Source: Adiantum capillus-veneris
Lineage: Eukaryota; Streptophyta; Polypodiopsida; Polypodiales; Pteridaceae
DNA length: 64,000 nt
Assembly (NCBI GenBank): GCA_014529385.2
Contig: CM043945.1
Span: forward strand, 146,844,241 to 146,908,240
Direction: 5' to 3'
Shown here: one piece after another, positions 45,923 to 57,792 of the stretch
How positions within the stretch are numbered: the stretch's first letter is position 1
Layout of the letters: every line of letters starts with the position of its first letter
Position numbers and translations under genes: made by a program
The notes under the pieces: generated by a model
Database searches by the model: none
What the model saw: the letters and a program-made list of their open reading frames with translations, nothing else
What the model was told of the DNA's origin: nothing

Positions 45923-47552
45923 ATGTATATTCCATCCTTGGAAGCTATTGAGTTGAAGCTCGTTCGTCAAGGTGGAAGAGCATTTGAGATGAATGTGCTT
46001 AGCCTCCTTCACTCACTGCAAAATCAAACAACATTGGCACAATAATTGCATTCTCATATACAATTAAAAAGCATATGCGGTTGTAGGCAGACAATTTGAT
46101 TGGTAACAGAATTTTAAACCATTTGTCAACAATAAACATTAAATTGCAATATAATCAAACGCATAAACAGTTGGGAAGGTAAAAAACTAAACAAGTTCCA
46201 GGTCGCTAATTCAACGATCGAAAGGCACTAAAGATCGACTATTAATACCATGGGCAAGCTTCTCAATTTTCTCTGGTCAGTAAGTTGTTTAATTGGGAGA
46301 GCTAAGTATTTCATGTCCGAGGGCTGACTAGAGGCTATACTTAGAAGACCTTGTAGTTAAGCTACGATAAAAAGAATTTCTCATGAAATCATCGCCTAAT
46401 TTATTTCCTTTTCTTTGACCCTCCAGAGTCTTTTCACATTGTTTCAATTTTGATGTGTGTGCTTATTTTGTATGTCTTGGGTTTTTTGCTTTTCAAGGAA
46501 AAGCGCCCACACTGGGAACCTCTAGGGCTCTAGTACCATAGGCGATACATGTGAGTGGAGTACCAAATCAAGCTGAGGTTGCTCTTCCAGCTTAAGATTT
46601 TACATTGTGGCACTTTGATTTTTTGTTTGTTCGTTTTCAACATTTTAATTTTGTAACTTTGGGGGGTCATATGACACTGTTACCCTCCCCAGGCTCATCA
46701 CACTAGTAAAATCCCTTTATAATACTTAAGCTAAAGGTCAATAGGGACTCAGCCCACTAGAAAGCCCTAGTACATTTCACACAATGCTGCCTAAATCGGA
46801 TTAAGAACCTAAGTAACCATTGATAATTAGGAAGGCATTCCCTATGGTATTAAGAGAAGATCTCTAACGCCTAGCTTGGTCAAACTAGCTTAGTCAGGCT
46901 GCTTGATTTTTAAACCTAGACAAGTGATTATGACAAAAAATTACATTGAATTTAATGTTTGATACTAAGAAAATGTGTTGAATATTATGCTACCAATCAC
47001 AATTAAAGCAGATAAACATGGATGCAAAAAGATAAGGGGCAATGCTAATGGACAAGAAACACCTGTTTGTGTTTGATGATCGCGCTTGATTTGAAAAGTG
47101 AATGAGAGAAAGATTCCATGAAGGTCCAAATCCTAACAACAGCAACACGTTCCTGTACACACTAGGAAACACAAAGAATACCTCTAGGAGGCACATCAGT
47201 GGGAAAAAAATAACTTTGTTGATCACTAAACTCTAAAACAGAAACACTCTTATTGTACTAATCCTACCTACCCTCCATCACTCAAGTGATGAGAATCAAA
47301 GGTGTTTAATGACATAGGTCTTCGTTTCAGTGTACCGGATGTGAATGTGTAGGTCTGGGTCAATGTTTTGACTTTTATTGTGCATACTCGTTTGCTAATT
47401 GCTCTAGCTCTTTATTTTTAATTTTTTTTGTGAGTATAAGGATTTATATATACATTCCCTAAGATTGGTGATTGAGAGGTCAGGGAGGAAGGTTCAGAGG
47501 GAAGTGAGTGAATGATGATTGTCAACAAACACTCCCCGCTTCCTTGGGTAAA
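45923..47552 (-). other. Element C 3' non-coding region
   Basis: About 1.6 kb between the last coding frame and the PPT has no recognisable coding on either strand. If RT or integrase were ever present, nothing of them is readable here. Confidence 0.6.
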
Positions 47553-48407
47553 TCATACTGTTTGAAATGTGCTCGTTACCCTTTGAAACCAATTGTTCCA
47601 GTTGGTAATAGGTGAGAATTTTTTCCAGTAGTTTTCTATTACCTTAGGTGCCTCATTGAGTTGCAAGGGTGGTAAGGTACTCTCCCAGGATCGAACTTGA
47701 AGTGGTTCATCAGGTGATTCTTGAACACTAGGAGGTGTGGATTCCTTTGTAGCTTTATGGAGGTCCACTATTGTAGGTGGAGGCTGTGGAGAAGCTTTTA
47801 CCTCTATGCATGCATTACATGAGGAGCTAGAAGCTTCATGAGACTCCCCCCTTCCTGAGCTAGGTGGAACAAATCGTTCTTTCTTCGGTACTGAAACTAG
47901 CTCTGGAGCGGGTGTGTAGCATTCTGTGATTTTTTTCTTTCCACGATCGTGAATTCATTTTGGAGCTACAGGATTGGGCGCACATGGGTCAGGTGACAGG
48001 TAAGAACACAATCTACGTTTTGGCACCCAAATTTGATCATTTCCTTGATAGTAGTCTTGGGCTTCCAATAGTCGTTTAGGAATCCACCGCCACGTTTTCT
48101 TACTTTTCTTGGAGCGAGTGGTACGTTTCTTACAAGGCTTTTGTTTTTTAGCATTAGCTATGGTCTCTAAAGAAGCTTTAGGGATCCACTTGTATGTTTT
48201 CTTTGTGATATTAGGATGAGTCTTGTCATAAGCTATATGCATTGCTTCTAGCATATTTAAGGGTACAAGTGGTGGCATTTCATCCCCCTCAGGTGCTACC
48301 CAAGTCGTCCCCCTATTTTCCCAAGTGTCTATGGTTGCTGCTGGGTGGACCCAATCCACATTGTCCAACTCAGTCATCCCAAGTAGTACATCCATATAAG
48401 GAGAATC
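47553..48407 (-). pseudogene. Element C unknown region after the protease
   Basis: The frame of the protease continues for about 285 codons to a stop at 47553 with one or two internal stops (near 47952 and 48396). It carries three W-[IV]-P-K motifs: YKWIPKASLE, WRWIPKRLLEAQ and IWVPKRRL, separated by Lys/Arg-rich linkers. A Pro/Ser-rich part follows (PAPELVSVPKKERFVPPSS) and a Trp-rich end (IENYWKKFSPITNWNNWF). I do not recognise this region. It takes the place where RT, RNase H and integrase would follow the protease. Its basic character would suit nucleic-acid binding, but that is inference. Confidence 0.6.
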
Positions 48408-49274
48408 TTACCCAACATCAGTGTCCGCTTTACACGTGTAACAATACTGCAATGGGGCCAAGTGCACTGTGGTGTCCGATCTATGATCAATTATAAACCT
48501 ATTTCCTAGAGTATGTGCTCGACCATTCACAAGATCCACTCGAATGACAAAATCTTGGAGTTGCAAGTAGACATGGTCTTTAGACCAGTCATGCACCATT
48601 TTTGCTTCCCTCATGAAAGGACTTCCTAAGATCATCTCCGATGCCATACTGTGTTTGGAGAAATCCATAACAATGAAGGTAATCCTTATTTTATGTCCAA
48701 AGACCTTGATCTTGAGATCTTCTAGCATCCCAATAGGTTTAACAATAGACCCATTGGCCATCTTCACTACTATGGTTGTGGTCGCAAGGTGAGGTCTTCC
48801 CATAGTTTCCCATCAATGTTTAGTCACAATGCTAACCCCAATGCCACCATCAAGGATTCCCTTCACAGTTAATCCCTTAGTAGTGATTAGTATGGTTGGA
48901 TTGGATTCATCACCCTCAAAGTATTGTCCCAACTTGTTAATAGGTATTTCTACAACAAGATTCTCATCTAGGTTGGATTGTGGATCTAATTGTTCTTCCT
49001 CTATTGGCATCTCCCCAGCTCCATCCATCTGTGCAAATTGTGGTAGCCCAAACTTCAGTTCTCCATTGAGGAAGGCTCGAAGAGCTGACACTAGGTCAGG
49101 ATCTTTATATATTTTGGACATGATGGTCGTTCTAACTTCTGAAGACATGAAATCCATCAATTTGGCAATGTTTAACGACACCTTTTGGGCTTCAGTCCCT
49201 TGACGTGGGGAAGATGGGATCTCCATTTCTTCAATAGGATCAGGTAGTCCCTCTGTAAACATTCTTTCCATCAA
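48408..49274 (-). pseudogene. Element C aspartic protease
   Basis: This is a retroviral-type protease that would process Gag. The active-site strand is LTVKGILDGGIGVSIVTKH near 48830-48885, with DGG in place of D-S/T-G. A stop at 48810 is followed in the same frame by TTTIVVKMANGSIVKPIGML and the flap-to-helix segment EMILGSPFMREAKMVHDW, the equivalent of the usual ILGxPWL. The upstream part (49150-49274) includes IAKLMDFMSSEVRTTIM, a Gag-Pro linker. The same DGG is found in the unrelated element E, so it may be a lineage trait rather than damage. Confidence 0.8.
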
Positions 49275-49370
49275 GAAGTGAGTACGCCCACTTTCCCATG
49301 ACTTTAAGTCACTTTCTTCTTGGATGACACTAGGTATGGCTAAGGGTCTATGGACATGGTGAGGTTGTTG

Positions 49371-51537
49371 TTACGTAGGGAACACGGTGTCTGTAATCTG
49401 GATCTGCCTAGGTGTTGGTTCTAGATCACTTTGGGTATCTTCTACCAAACTCCTTAATTGCTTGACTCGCTCGATCTCCTCTGTAGGGTTTGGATAAGTT
49501 CCTATCTTCTTTTTGGATCCTGGCCATTGTGGCTCATGAAGATCTTCCTTGTTGGTTTCTATCTTAGTGGATGTTTTGGTCTCCATGGTTTCTACTGAAT
49601 CAGAATCCTCTTCAGCGTCGTTCATATATATGGGATTGTCACCAGTCCCTATGTTGGTCTTTGAACTGGGGTCTGACTTCGCTGCTTTTTGCGATCTCGT
49701 CCTTTATGTTTTCTTCTTTTTCTGAGATTGGGCAATTGATGCCGTGTCTCTTTCCTCAAGAATATAAATTTTTTTTTGGAGCATCGATCGTGTGAGTACA
49801 TTTACTGGTACCACAGGTGTACTTTGTGATGGCTCCTCGGTAACTTCAATCAAGTTTAATGGCGTGATCTTCGGTGCATTTGGATTATTTGGACATGGGC
49901 AATCAAATGATCTATGCCACATTGATTACACATGAGTATCGACATTGTAGACGTGCTTGCTTGATTGGTTTGCATTAGTGTGGTGTTCTTTTATAGCCTA
50001 GTAGGACACTCGGCTACACAATGTGGACCTCCACACTCATAGCATTGAAGAGGTGGTCTCTTAGCAATGTAATTGATATTTTGGCCTCTTGCAGCAAGAG
50101 CAGCTACTTGATAGATAGGTTTGACTTGTCCCCAATAGTCCTCCATGTAGTATTGTGGACTTTCTTCAAGCACATCCATCCCATAGGCAATATTAGGATC
50201 TATATCTTCCTCACAGTCTTCCAAACAAGAAATAGATGACTCACAACCCACTTGATTCACAGAAGTGATTTGGTATGTGGTGGTTACGGTCCTAGCACTG
50301 AAGGTGTTAAGGGTGTTGTTTGAACAACATTTTGGGCCCTAGGGACCATGTGTTGTGTTGTTTGTTCAAGAGGTGGGGCCGGCATCAATGCATGCACTCG
50401 AGGCGTGTCTGTCCATGCTAAGGTTGGTCTATTGGCCATCGCGCGCTTAAATACTATGCAATCCTTAGCTTGATGACCATACCTTCCACAGGCATTGCAA
50501 TTCCCATTGAATTTTACTCAAAAAGTAGGGCATTCACTGGTACTATGCGGTCCATAGCATACTGAGCACAATTGTTTCTCCCTTCTTGAATACATATGAT
50601 TGTTTTGCGGAGCACGATTGTCTCTAAGACTCTCTTGAATAGCCTTGGTGAGATCTGCTAAAGTCATCTCAGACATCTTTGGCTCCTTAGCAATAGGCTT
50701 TAAGGTCATTGGGTGATGCCTTGATGCTTGCGAGCTAAAAGATTTAGGCTCAACAGACACTCTTTCTCCTTGAATCATTAAATTATCCTCCAATTGGATT
50801 GCATTGGTGGTGACTGCTTCCCAAGTGGTGATACCTCTAATGACTAGGCCATTGTAGATATCCTCATGTCGTAATCCCCTAATGCATCTATCAAGAAATT
50901 GATTATTATTGAAGTGCTCATTTGGATTACAACGAGAATTCAAATGCTTCAGTCGACTAATAAAGTCTCTCACCAACTCTCCTTTCTCTCGTTGGGCTTT
51001 CTGGAGCTGAGAGGCTACACCCCAAAGCACTCCCTCTCGTATATATTCTTTCAAGAACAGTCTCCTAAGAGTAGGGTAAATCATTTTTTCTTCCACCCTT
51101 AGGATTCTATACCAATCCCCTGCCTTCCCACTTAAGGTTAGGCTTAAAGCATTACTCTTATGCAGGTCATTGTGTTCACCTAGAGAATCGCATATTTGTT
51201 CAAACACTTCGATATGCTTTCTCACATCCCCGTCTCCACTAAATTTTTGTGTGAGCTTGGCTATTTGTACTACCTTACTTCTAGGCTCTCTATCAGGCGT
51301 GTTATGCATATTGTTAGCAATAGATCGACCAATAGCTTGAGCAAATGTTGCCAAGTCACCTAAGTGAGTAGGAACCGTGGGTGGAGGTGCTCCAGAGACT
51401 ACATGTGGAGTAGGTATTGGCATTGGGCTTGGCACATAGGAAGCCCTTGGGTTCCACGTTGGGTACGATGTTGTACCATGTGGTGGCCCAAAGTTCATAT
51501 GTGTGGCCCTAGGCATAGCAGACGTCGTATGTGACAT
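49371..51537 (-). pseudogene. Element C Gag core with several zinc knuckles
   Basis: The Retrotrans_gag domain is clear at about 50790-51330: FSGDGDVRKHIEVFEQICDS, ALSLTLSGKAGDWYRIL, KGELVRDFISRLKHLNSRCN. Zinc knuckles follow: CSVCYGPHSTSEC (50531-50569), CNACGRYGHQAKDC (50458-50499, after an in-frame stop at 50518), CYECGGPHCVAEC (50006-50044, another frame), and a frameshifted fourth, CNQCG...RSFDC (49899-49930). Three have a shortened C-x2-C-x3-H-x4-C spacing or less; the second is canonical. A charged linker with a PTEEIERVKQL helix (49371-49625) leads to the protease. Frame changes fall near 50270 and 49930. Confidence 0.82.
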
Positions 51538-51544
51538 GCTAATG

Positions 51545-52879
51545 CTAGCCGGTATAGTCCCATGGAAATAAGAACTTGGGTGTTGTGGTTGCGGAGCATA
51601 GTTTGTTGAAACAATGGGAGGTAGGGACTACATGAGTACGATGACCCATAGGTACATACGATTGGTACACACTTGTAGGTATTGTTGCAGGCATTGAGCT
51701 ACCATGTAGTGGTGCTTTACTAACAAATGAGGTCCATGGTGTGTTTCTCGGCATGCCCATCATTTGGGTAGGCATGGTAGCCGTGGTGTCATCAAGGGAA
51801 AGATGAGCTAGAATTGGAAAGGTAAAGCTATCACTTGTGGGCTCAGATTGCACTGAGACCCCTGGAGAAACAACATATGGAGGATCCATCGGACTTACCG
51901 AGGGAGTCTCCATTTGCGATAAGATCGGTTGTTTAGCCTTTCCTGTATCTAAGAATCTCATGAGACCCATTGAAGGCATGTTGATTCCCTTGTTCTGTCT
52001 CTCTAACTCAATGACCCTATGGACGACCTCACAAACTCTTTGTTGTTGATCCTCCACACTAGTAGCACCCATTGTGGATTGTAGGACATCTAACCAACCC
52101 ACGTGATAGGTGTGACCTGTGTATAGGTCGGTTAGGGTTTCCGTTTGTAGTTCGTACTCCCAGTTCTCATTTAAGAACGCTCCATCTAGGATTGAGGTGC
52201 TAGGGGTGTCCTTTGAGCTAGATGCTATGTTGCTCTCTATAGGTTGACCCTTAGTGGTCGCTAATTCAAGATAACTTGATTGCTCTCCTAGCAAGGATAT
52301 TGACATAGGAGCTTTTGATTTTAACTCTTTTCGTTGCTCCGCCTTCTGTAAGCTCTCGATTTCCTTTTCCCTTGCTGCAAGAATATATCGCTCAACCTCT
52401 TGCACTTTGGCAAGGCTTCTACCATTGGGTAATATGATCTCGGAGGGGAATAGCTCTAAAGATTCAGGAGGTGCAGTGAATGAAGTATTCACATGCACAT
52501 TCTCTAAGGGCATAGGGTCTACATTGGTCATGAATGAAGAATCTACTTCCCTACCCCCCTCATTTACATCATTAGCTCCATGTTCGAAGCGAGTGGCTCT
52601 ACTAAAGGTTTCCTTCAAGCGGCTAAGCACGCTCAGCCCAAACCGTGGATCCATGGCATGCATGTCTTGGCTTGAGCTATTGAGATTAGGCATTGGGAAA
52701 CCCTCCATGATGTCGTAGTCAGAGGAAGAGTCACTAGCCGCTATGTTCGGGTCTTGGTTTGTACTACCTTGGGTCCCCGTCGAGGGCCCGGAACCTAAGG
52801 TAGGTGGATAATAAGAACTCTCTCTAGTTATTCCATCTCTAGCACACGACCAAAACGCAGATGCATGTGTCTTTGACAA
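51545..52879 (-). pseudogene. Element C Gag N-terminal region
   Basis: A 444-codon frame starts at 52879 and ends eight bases before the Gag core frame, which is shifted by one. It is Ser/Thr/Pro-rich with one long charged helix (YILAAREKEIESLQKAEQRK at about 52320-52380) and short segments LTDLYTGHTYHVGWLDVL. No known domain is seen. Length, strand and spacing make it the N-terminal part of the same Gag, separated by a small frameshift. Whether 52879 is the true start is unknown; the ATG is the first in the open frame. Confidence 0.7.
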
Positions 52880-53585
52880 CCTACAAGCGTCGGCAAATAA
52901 CCTCGAAGGTTAACCGCTTACTTTTTTAGGCGTCCGTTTTCACTCGTTTTTAAAAAAATGTTTTTTAATGATCGGTTTTTTGATTAAAGTGTGTGATAGC
53001 TCGAAACGAGCGTATCTTTCAGAGGGTTGGGGTGTGCTTTACAGCACAACGTTCGGACACCTGAAGCTCCGTTGGTCCTCAAAAAAGTTGATTTTTAGCT
53101 ACGTGTGAAGCTAAAATACGTAATTTCAAAGGGGGACTGAAGCTTGAGCCTGAGCGTGAGCTTGGGATTGGGTTTGGGCTTGGTTCTGGGAGATATTCCC
53201 GATCCCGGTCCTACCTTTAAATTTTTTCTTTGTTTTTTTTTTTGAAATAAGGTCGCCGCGGCCTGCGCGCGAGCACACACACACTCTACCTACCTACTTA
53301 CAACTAATACACCTACTGTTACACACTAACACAATTCATTAGCTCTCACAGATCTACTTCCTACTTAACTGTACTTTACATTACACAGAACTAACAACTT
53401 TAATACTAATACCTTAGCACAGAGAAAACACTGTAACCTTTCAAAACTGCATTAACAAAGAAATACACAGTAGCAACACAAAATCCTTCTTCTCAACACA
53501 CACACCTTCCTTTCCTACCTTTCCTACAATTGAAATTGCACCACAAAAGAAGCACAGAGTGCCATTCAAGCTTAGTGTATGGAAT
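52880..53585 (-). other. Element C leader
   Basis: About 700 bases between PBS and first ATG without a gene. A run of short related units (GGGCTTGG, GGGTTTGG, GGGATTGG) lies at about 53140-53185. Confidence 0.65.
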
Positions 53586-53603
53586 TCCCCGGCAGCGGCT
53601 CCA
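53586..53603 (-). other. Element C primer-binding site, Asp-tRNA type
   Basis: The minus strand reads TGGAGCCGCTGCCGGGGA, close to the TGGCGCCGTTGCCGGGGA site that many plant gypsy elements use with tRNA-Asp. It lies four bases inside the LTR. Confidence 0.85.
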
Positions 53604-53607
53604 AAAA

Positions 53608-54178
53608 AGTGCACGTATGTCACACGTGTCAATGCAAGGAACTTGCCAATACACTGTGTGCGAGCCACAAATGGCTCCAAGCACACAACAAGCCTAAACT
53701 AGTAAGCTCAAATAAGGCGATGGTGTGTCACTCACCGCTCTACGCTTGCTATCATGGAGGATTCCTCGCCGCGAAGAAGAGGGAGACGCCGCTACGCCGC
53801 ACTCAACTACCTCACCGCCGTCGTGTCGCCGCAATGCTCGATCGCACTCTCTCTCTCTCTCTTTCTCTCATGCATACACAGACACACAAGGAGATGAAGA
53901 AGAAGAAGATGGAGATGGAGCAAGAGCACTCTTCAATTGCACAAATAAGAGAATGAGTGAATTTTAAGCTTAGTTGACTTTTATATGAGCTTGCCCCATT
54001 CACACTTGGGCACCCATGCTTAGCCAACTAATCCCTTGAATGTTCCAGTTAGAATGCGCTTCTCATCGGCAATCACTCATACCCTTTCCTATTGGACCGA
54101 CAAGCCCGGTATTTGACTCTACCAAATAAATAATACGATGTCCGCCTTAGGTGATAGGAATGTGCGTGAGGGTTAACA
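53608..54178 (-). repeat. Element C 5' LTR
   Basis: The minus strand starts TGTTAACCCTCACGC at 54178 and ends near 53608 at CATACGTGCACT; the usual CA end is mutated by comparison with the other copy (CGCACA). 571 bp. The two LTRs are visibly more diverged than those of elements D and E. Confidence 0.87.
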
Positions 54179-54183
54179 ACTTG

Positions 54184-54400
54184 AGTACGGCTTTACCATT
54201 ATTGAGCCATAAGAAGTCCGAAAGGAGCTATCCTTCGGCAACTTTGCTATTTTAGACTCACTCCACTACTCTCTATAACTAACCAATTCGAGCTATGAGT
54301 ATAGATACTTAAGTGCCTATTTTCAAAGGCTAAGAGGAGTAGCAACTAAGGTTTTGAATTGCCAAAGCATACACTAAGTAAACATATAAGTTTAATTAAC
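54184..54400 (+). other. Array B leader, right part
   Basis: It resumes the leader interrupted at 42632 and matches 61500-61709. Confidence 0.85.
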
Positions 54401-55738
54401 ATGGCTGGACAATAACCAAGAGAGTATAATGAACATTGATCACTTTGATTTTTCACATGAAGGTGACAATGATGATGCACCCATGTTTCTTAATTATCTT
54501 GTCACCAGGTTGAAACAAGCTATGGGCAACCCCAGTTTGCAAGCCGAAGTTACTCAACAAATTCATGCTTATGGGATTTCCCTTCCTCTCCAAGAGGAGA
54601 GAGAGCTTATGAGGCCTCTTGAAGAGACCCCCAAAAGAAGACTCTCTCTAATACGAGAGGAGGAATCCAAAGATCAAGAAAGCAATGAATCCCTAAATTC
54701 CTCCAAAGATGTGTCTCCACGAAGAAGGCGGACTAAAAGATCGCCAACTCCTCCCAAGAGGAAATGGTTAACCCATAGTCCTTCTCCTGGTCACTCCAAA
54801 AGGGAAGAGAGGAAACCAAGGAAGAACATGGAAATAAAAAGGTCACCCTCATCTCATTCTTCTTCACCTTCCTCCTCTACCGATGAAAGCTATGGCTATT
54901 CTCCTAGAGAATATAAGATGGGAGGACATCACAAATCTTACCCTGCATGGCAAAGGTCACAAAAGCTCAAGAAGTTCAAATAGGGAGGAAAGAGTATCTC
55001 TTTTCTTACCTATGATGGCACCTTTGGTGCTACCCACAAAGTATTGGCCTTCATCCAACAATTTGATGCGGCCTTTGGAGACGAGGGCTTCACGAAGTCC
55101 TCCAAGCTACTCCATGTAGCTATGCACTTTCAAAAATCGGTTCGTCAATGGTGGGCTAGCCTTCGTGGCAATGGCAAAGCCCCAAAGACATGGAAAACTC
55201 TACGCGTTTCCATCATCAAGCAATTCCTTGCAAGAAATGCAAAGGACAAAGTGCTCACCGAATGACAGAGTTTAAGGCTTCTCTCTCATGAGTCTATCCA
55301 CAAATATGTGGACAAGTTTTGGGATTTACATCTCAAGGCCACTGTCTTTCAAAAGATAGAGTTTGCTGAGAAAAAACAACAATTCTGTGTAGGATTACCT
55401 GAAGAGATGGATGAGTATGTCAACTCTCAATGGCCTGACTCTATCAGCAAAGTAATCCACCATACCATGGTTTCTGCACGCATCAATTTCCAACAAGGGG
55501 TTAGACGGAATGTCAAACCCATGGAAAATAAAGACAAAAGTGATGCAAAGGGAAAAATTAATACCCAATTTTTTTTCCACGGCCATTCCAACAACAACAA
55601 CAACAACAATGGGTCCAAGGAGAAAGGAGTTTACAAAGGTAAAAATAAACTCTCTCCTCAAGATCTTGAAACTTTTCGCAAGGATCACAAATGTTTTAAG
55701 TGTGGGGAGCAATGACATGGCTATCGTTCTTGCCCCAA
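54401..55738 (+). pseudogene. Array B Gag
   Basis: ATG at 54401 is followed by a one-base insertion (MAGQ*), after which the frame MNIDHFDFSHEGDNDD is open. It shows the N-terminus (NYLVTRLKQAMGNPS), an RS-rich linker (SPRRRRTKRSPTPPKRK), Retrotrans_gag (TYDGTFGATHKVLAFIQQFD, WWASLR, FCVGLPEEM) and the knuckle CFKCGEQ, stop, HGYRSC. A poly-Asn run (55595-55610) lies before the knuckle. Further stops are at 54981 and 55263. It is close to the Gag of element A. Confidence 0.88.
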
Positions 55739-57517
55739 AATCAACATGGATGAATGGGTCTTAGGCATTTATGAGAAAGAGCTCTTAGCTGTTCTACATG
55801 CCCTAGGCACATGGAAGCACTATCTATTGGGGACTCCATTCATCTTACGAACTGACCATCAAAGTCTCAAGTACATCATGACGCAAAGAAAGCTTTCTGA
55901 CAAACAAATGAGGTGGGTAAATTTTCTTTCACAAGTTTAATTTCCACATTGCTCACATTGCTAGTAAGCACAATCAAGTGGCTAATGCACTTTCACGACG
56001 ACCAAAAGTTAATGTTGTGTCAATAGCAACTCACAATGATCTATCTTCTATGATAGATGAGTATGCTACTGACCCTGACTTTAAACACTTAATGTCAGCA
56101 CTTCCTTTGGAGAAGAAAGAGGAACCATTCATTTTGCAGGATGGCTATCTTCTCCATGGCAATAGGTTATGTGTTACCCACTCCCTTCGTGACAAAGTCA
56201 TGTATGAATCCCATGTTGCTACCTACGCGGGGCATAGAGGCATTCAACCTACTCTTTGAGGAGTAGGGACGTACTTTTATTGGCCTACCATGAAAGTGGA
56301 CATACAAGAGTATGTTTCAAAATGTGTGGTATGCCAAAACACCAAGTATGATAGAGGGAAGCAACCGGGATTACTCCGGCCATTGCCAATTTCTAATTCA
56401 CCATAAGAGAGTATATCCATTAATTTTATCTTTGGATTACCAAGATCTATCCATGAGAATACAAGAATATGGACAATAGTCAACAGATTTAGCAAGCAAG
56501 AACACTTTATCCCTGTCAAGAAGACTATTAAGGCACACTGAATGGCAACTCTCTTCATATCAAAAAATTTCAAACACCATGGATTGCCAACATCCATCAT
56601 GTCAGATAGAGATCCTAGAATGACCACTAATTTTTTAAAAGGTCTCTTCAAAAATCTAGGTACAAGATTGAATTTCTCTTCGGCCTATCACCCACAAACG
56701 GATGGCCAAAGTGAGATAGCCAATCTTACGATTCTTGATCTACTAAATACCTATGTTACAAAAGTAGATCAATGCTCACAATGGGAAAAGTACTTACTTC
56801 TTGTAGAGTATGCGTATAATAATATTATCCATACTTCTACGGGAAAATCACCTTTTGAAATCATAGAGGGAAGACCTAAAAGTCCCTTGCTACTTAAAGT
56901 ACATGGGAAGATCTTTGCTACCGATGAGTATAGCCGTGACCTGCAAGCATCTTTTCAAAAGATTAAGGAGGTTATATCCATCTCCCAACTAAGGCAAAAA
57001 GCTATTGCTGACGAGAACAGAAGGGCCTTAATGTTCAAAGAAAATGATTGGGTCTTACTTAAGATTTCTAAGGCTCGATTGAGGCAAACGCTGGGCAAAA
57101 ATCCTACGGGCCATCAAAAGTATTATGCTAAATTAGCAAAAAGATACTATGGTCCTTTTCAAATTTTGAAGCGAATCAATGAGGTGGCTTATCAACTCAA
57201 GTTGCCTAACCATTGGATCATACACAATGCTTTTCATGTGAGCCTACTCAAGCCCTACAAAGGAGAGCCTCCAAATGAACCAATTATTGAAGACCCTCCC
57301 GAAATCGAATATCAAGAAGAGATACTACAACCCAAAGCTATTCTTCGGCATGAAGACAAGGTACTACGACTTGGTAAGATTATCCGAAGATATCTTAGTA
57401 AGTTGGAAACATATCCTTTTTGAAGATGCTAGATGGATGCAAGGAATCGAGCTTAAGGATAGTATGAACCTTGTCAACGCTTACAATGCTACAAGCAAAT
57501 GTACATGTTCCTTTTAA
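55739..57517 (+). pseudogene. Array B RNase H, integrase, chromodomain; PR-RT deleted
   Basis: Only about ten codons after the Gag knuckle the sequence is already in RNase H (LGIYEKELLAVLHALGTWKH), so protease, RT and the start of RNase H are missing. HQSLKYIMTQRKLSDKQM follows, a frameshift near 55940, then AGHRGIQPTL, CVVCQNTKYDRGKQ, IMSDRDPRMTTNF and YHPQTDGQSEIANL with the second Asp and the Glu. The first catalytic region is damaged (ISINFIFGLP, Asp replaced by Asn). The C-terminus has FHVSLLKPYKGEPPNEP and the chromodomain-like ILRHEDKVLRLGKIIRRYL, ending after a frameshift near 57420. Stops also lie at 56260, 56405 and 56541. Confidence 0.9.
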
Positions 57518-57792
57518 TGATCAATGTTTTGTCTTATAAGGCTAATTCTCTCTTTATTGTGCATACTAAGAATCATGTTTGGGATGACGACGTCTCTCAA
57601 ACACCATGTAGAATTTTTCACTCTATTTGGGAAGATGAAATGGACTAAAGAGCAGACACGCTTGCGGTAGCTATATCTCCCAAGCACCAAATAGATTAGT
57701 CATCCATCTTGGAATGATGTCGCAGGGTTAAAAGGGATCCTCTACCCACTAAGACAAATTGACTAATGACTATAATTTCAAGAGAGAGGTAA
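57518..57792 (+). other. Array B 3' UTR and polypurine tract
   Basis: No gene. CAAGAGAGAGGTAA at 57779-57792 precedes the LTR. Confidence 0.85.

Larger units (their letters stand above)
42633..54178 (-). mobile_element. Element C: gypsy-like, Gag and protease only
   Basis: A minus-strand LTR element lies in the leader of array B. LTRs are at 42633-45908 (interrupted by element D) and 53608-54178. The PBS is of Asp type at the right inner edge and the PPT is at the left inner edge. Flanks ACTCG (42628-42632) and ACTTG (54179-54183) are a 5-bp target duplication with one change; other leader copies have GACTTGCC once. The internal region of about 7.7 kb encodes Gag with several zinc knuckles, a protease and an unrecognised C-terminal region. 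No RT, RNase H or integrase motif is visible in any frame, so it is probably non-autonomous. Confidence 0.87.
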
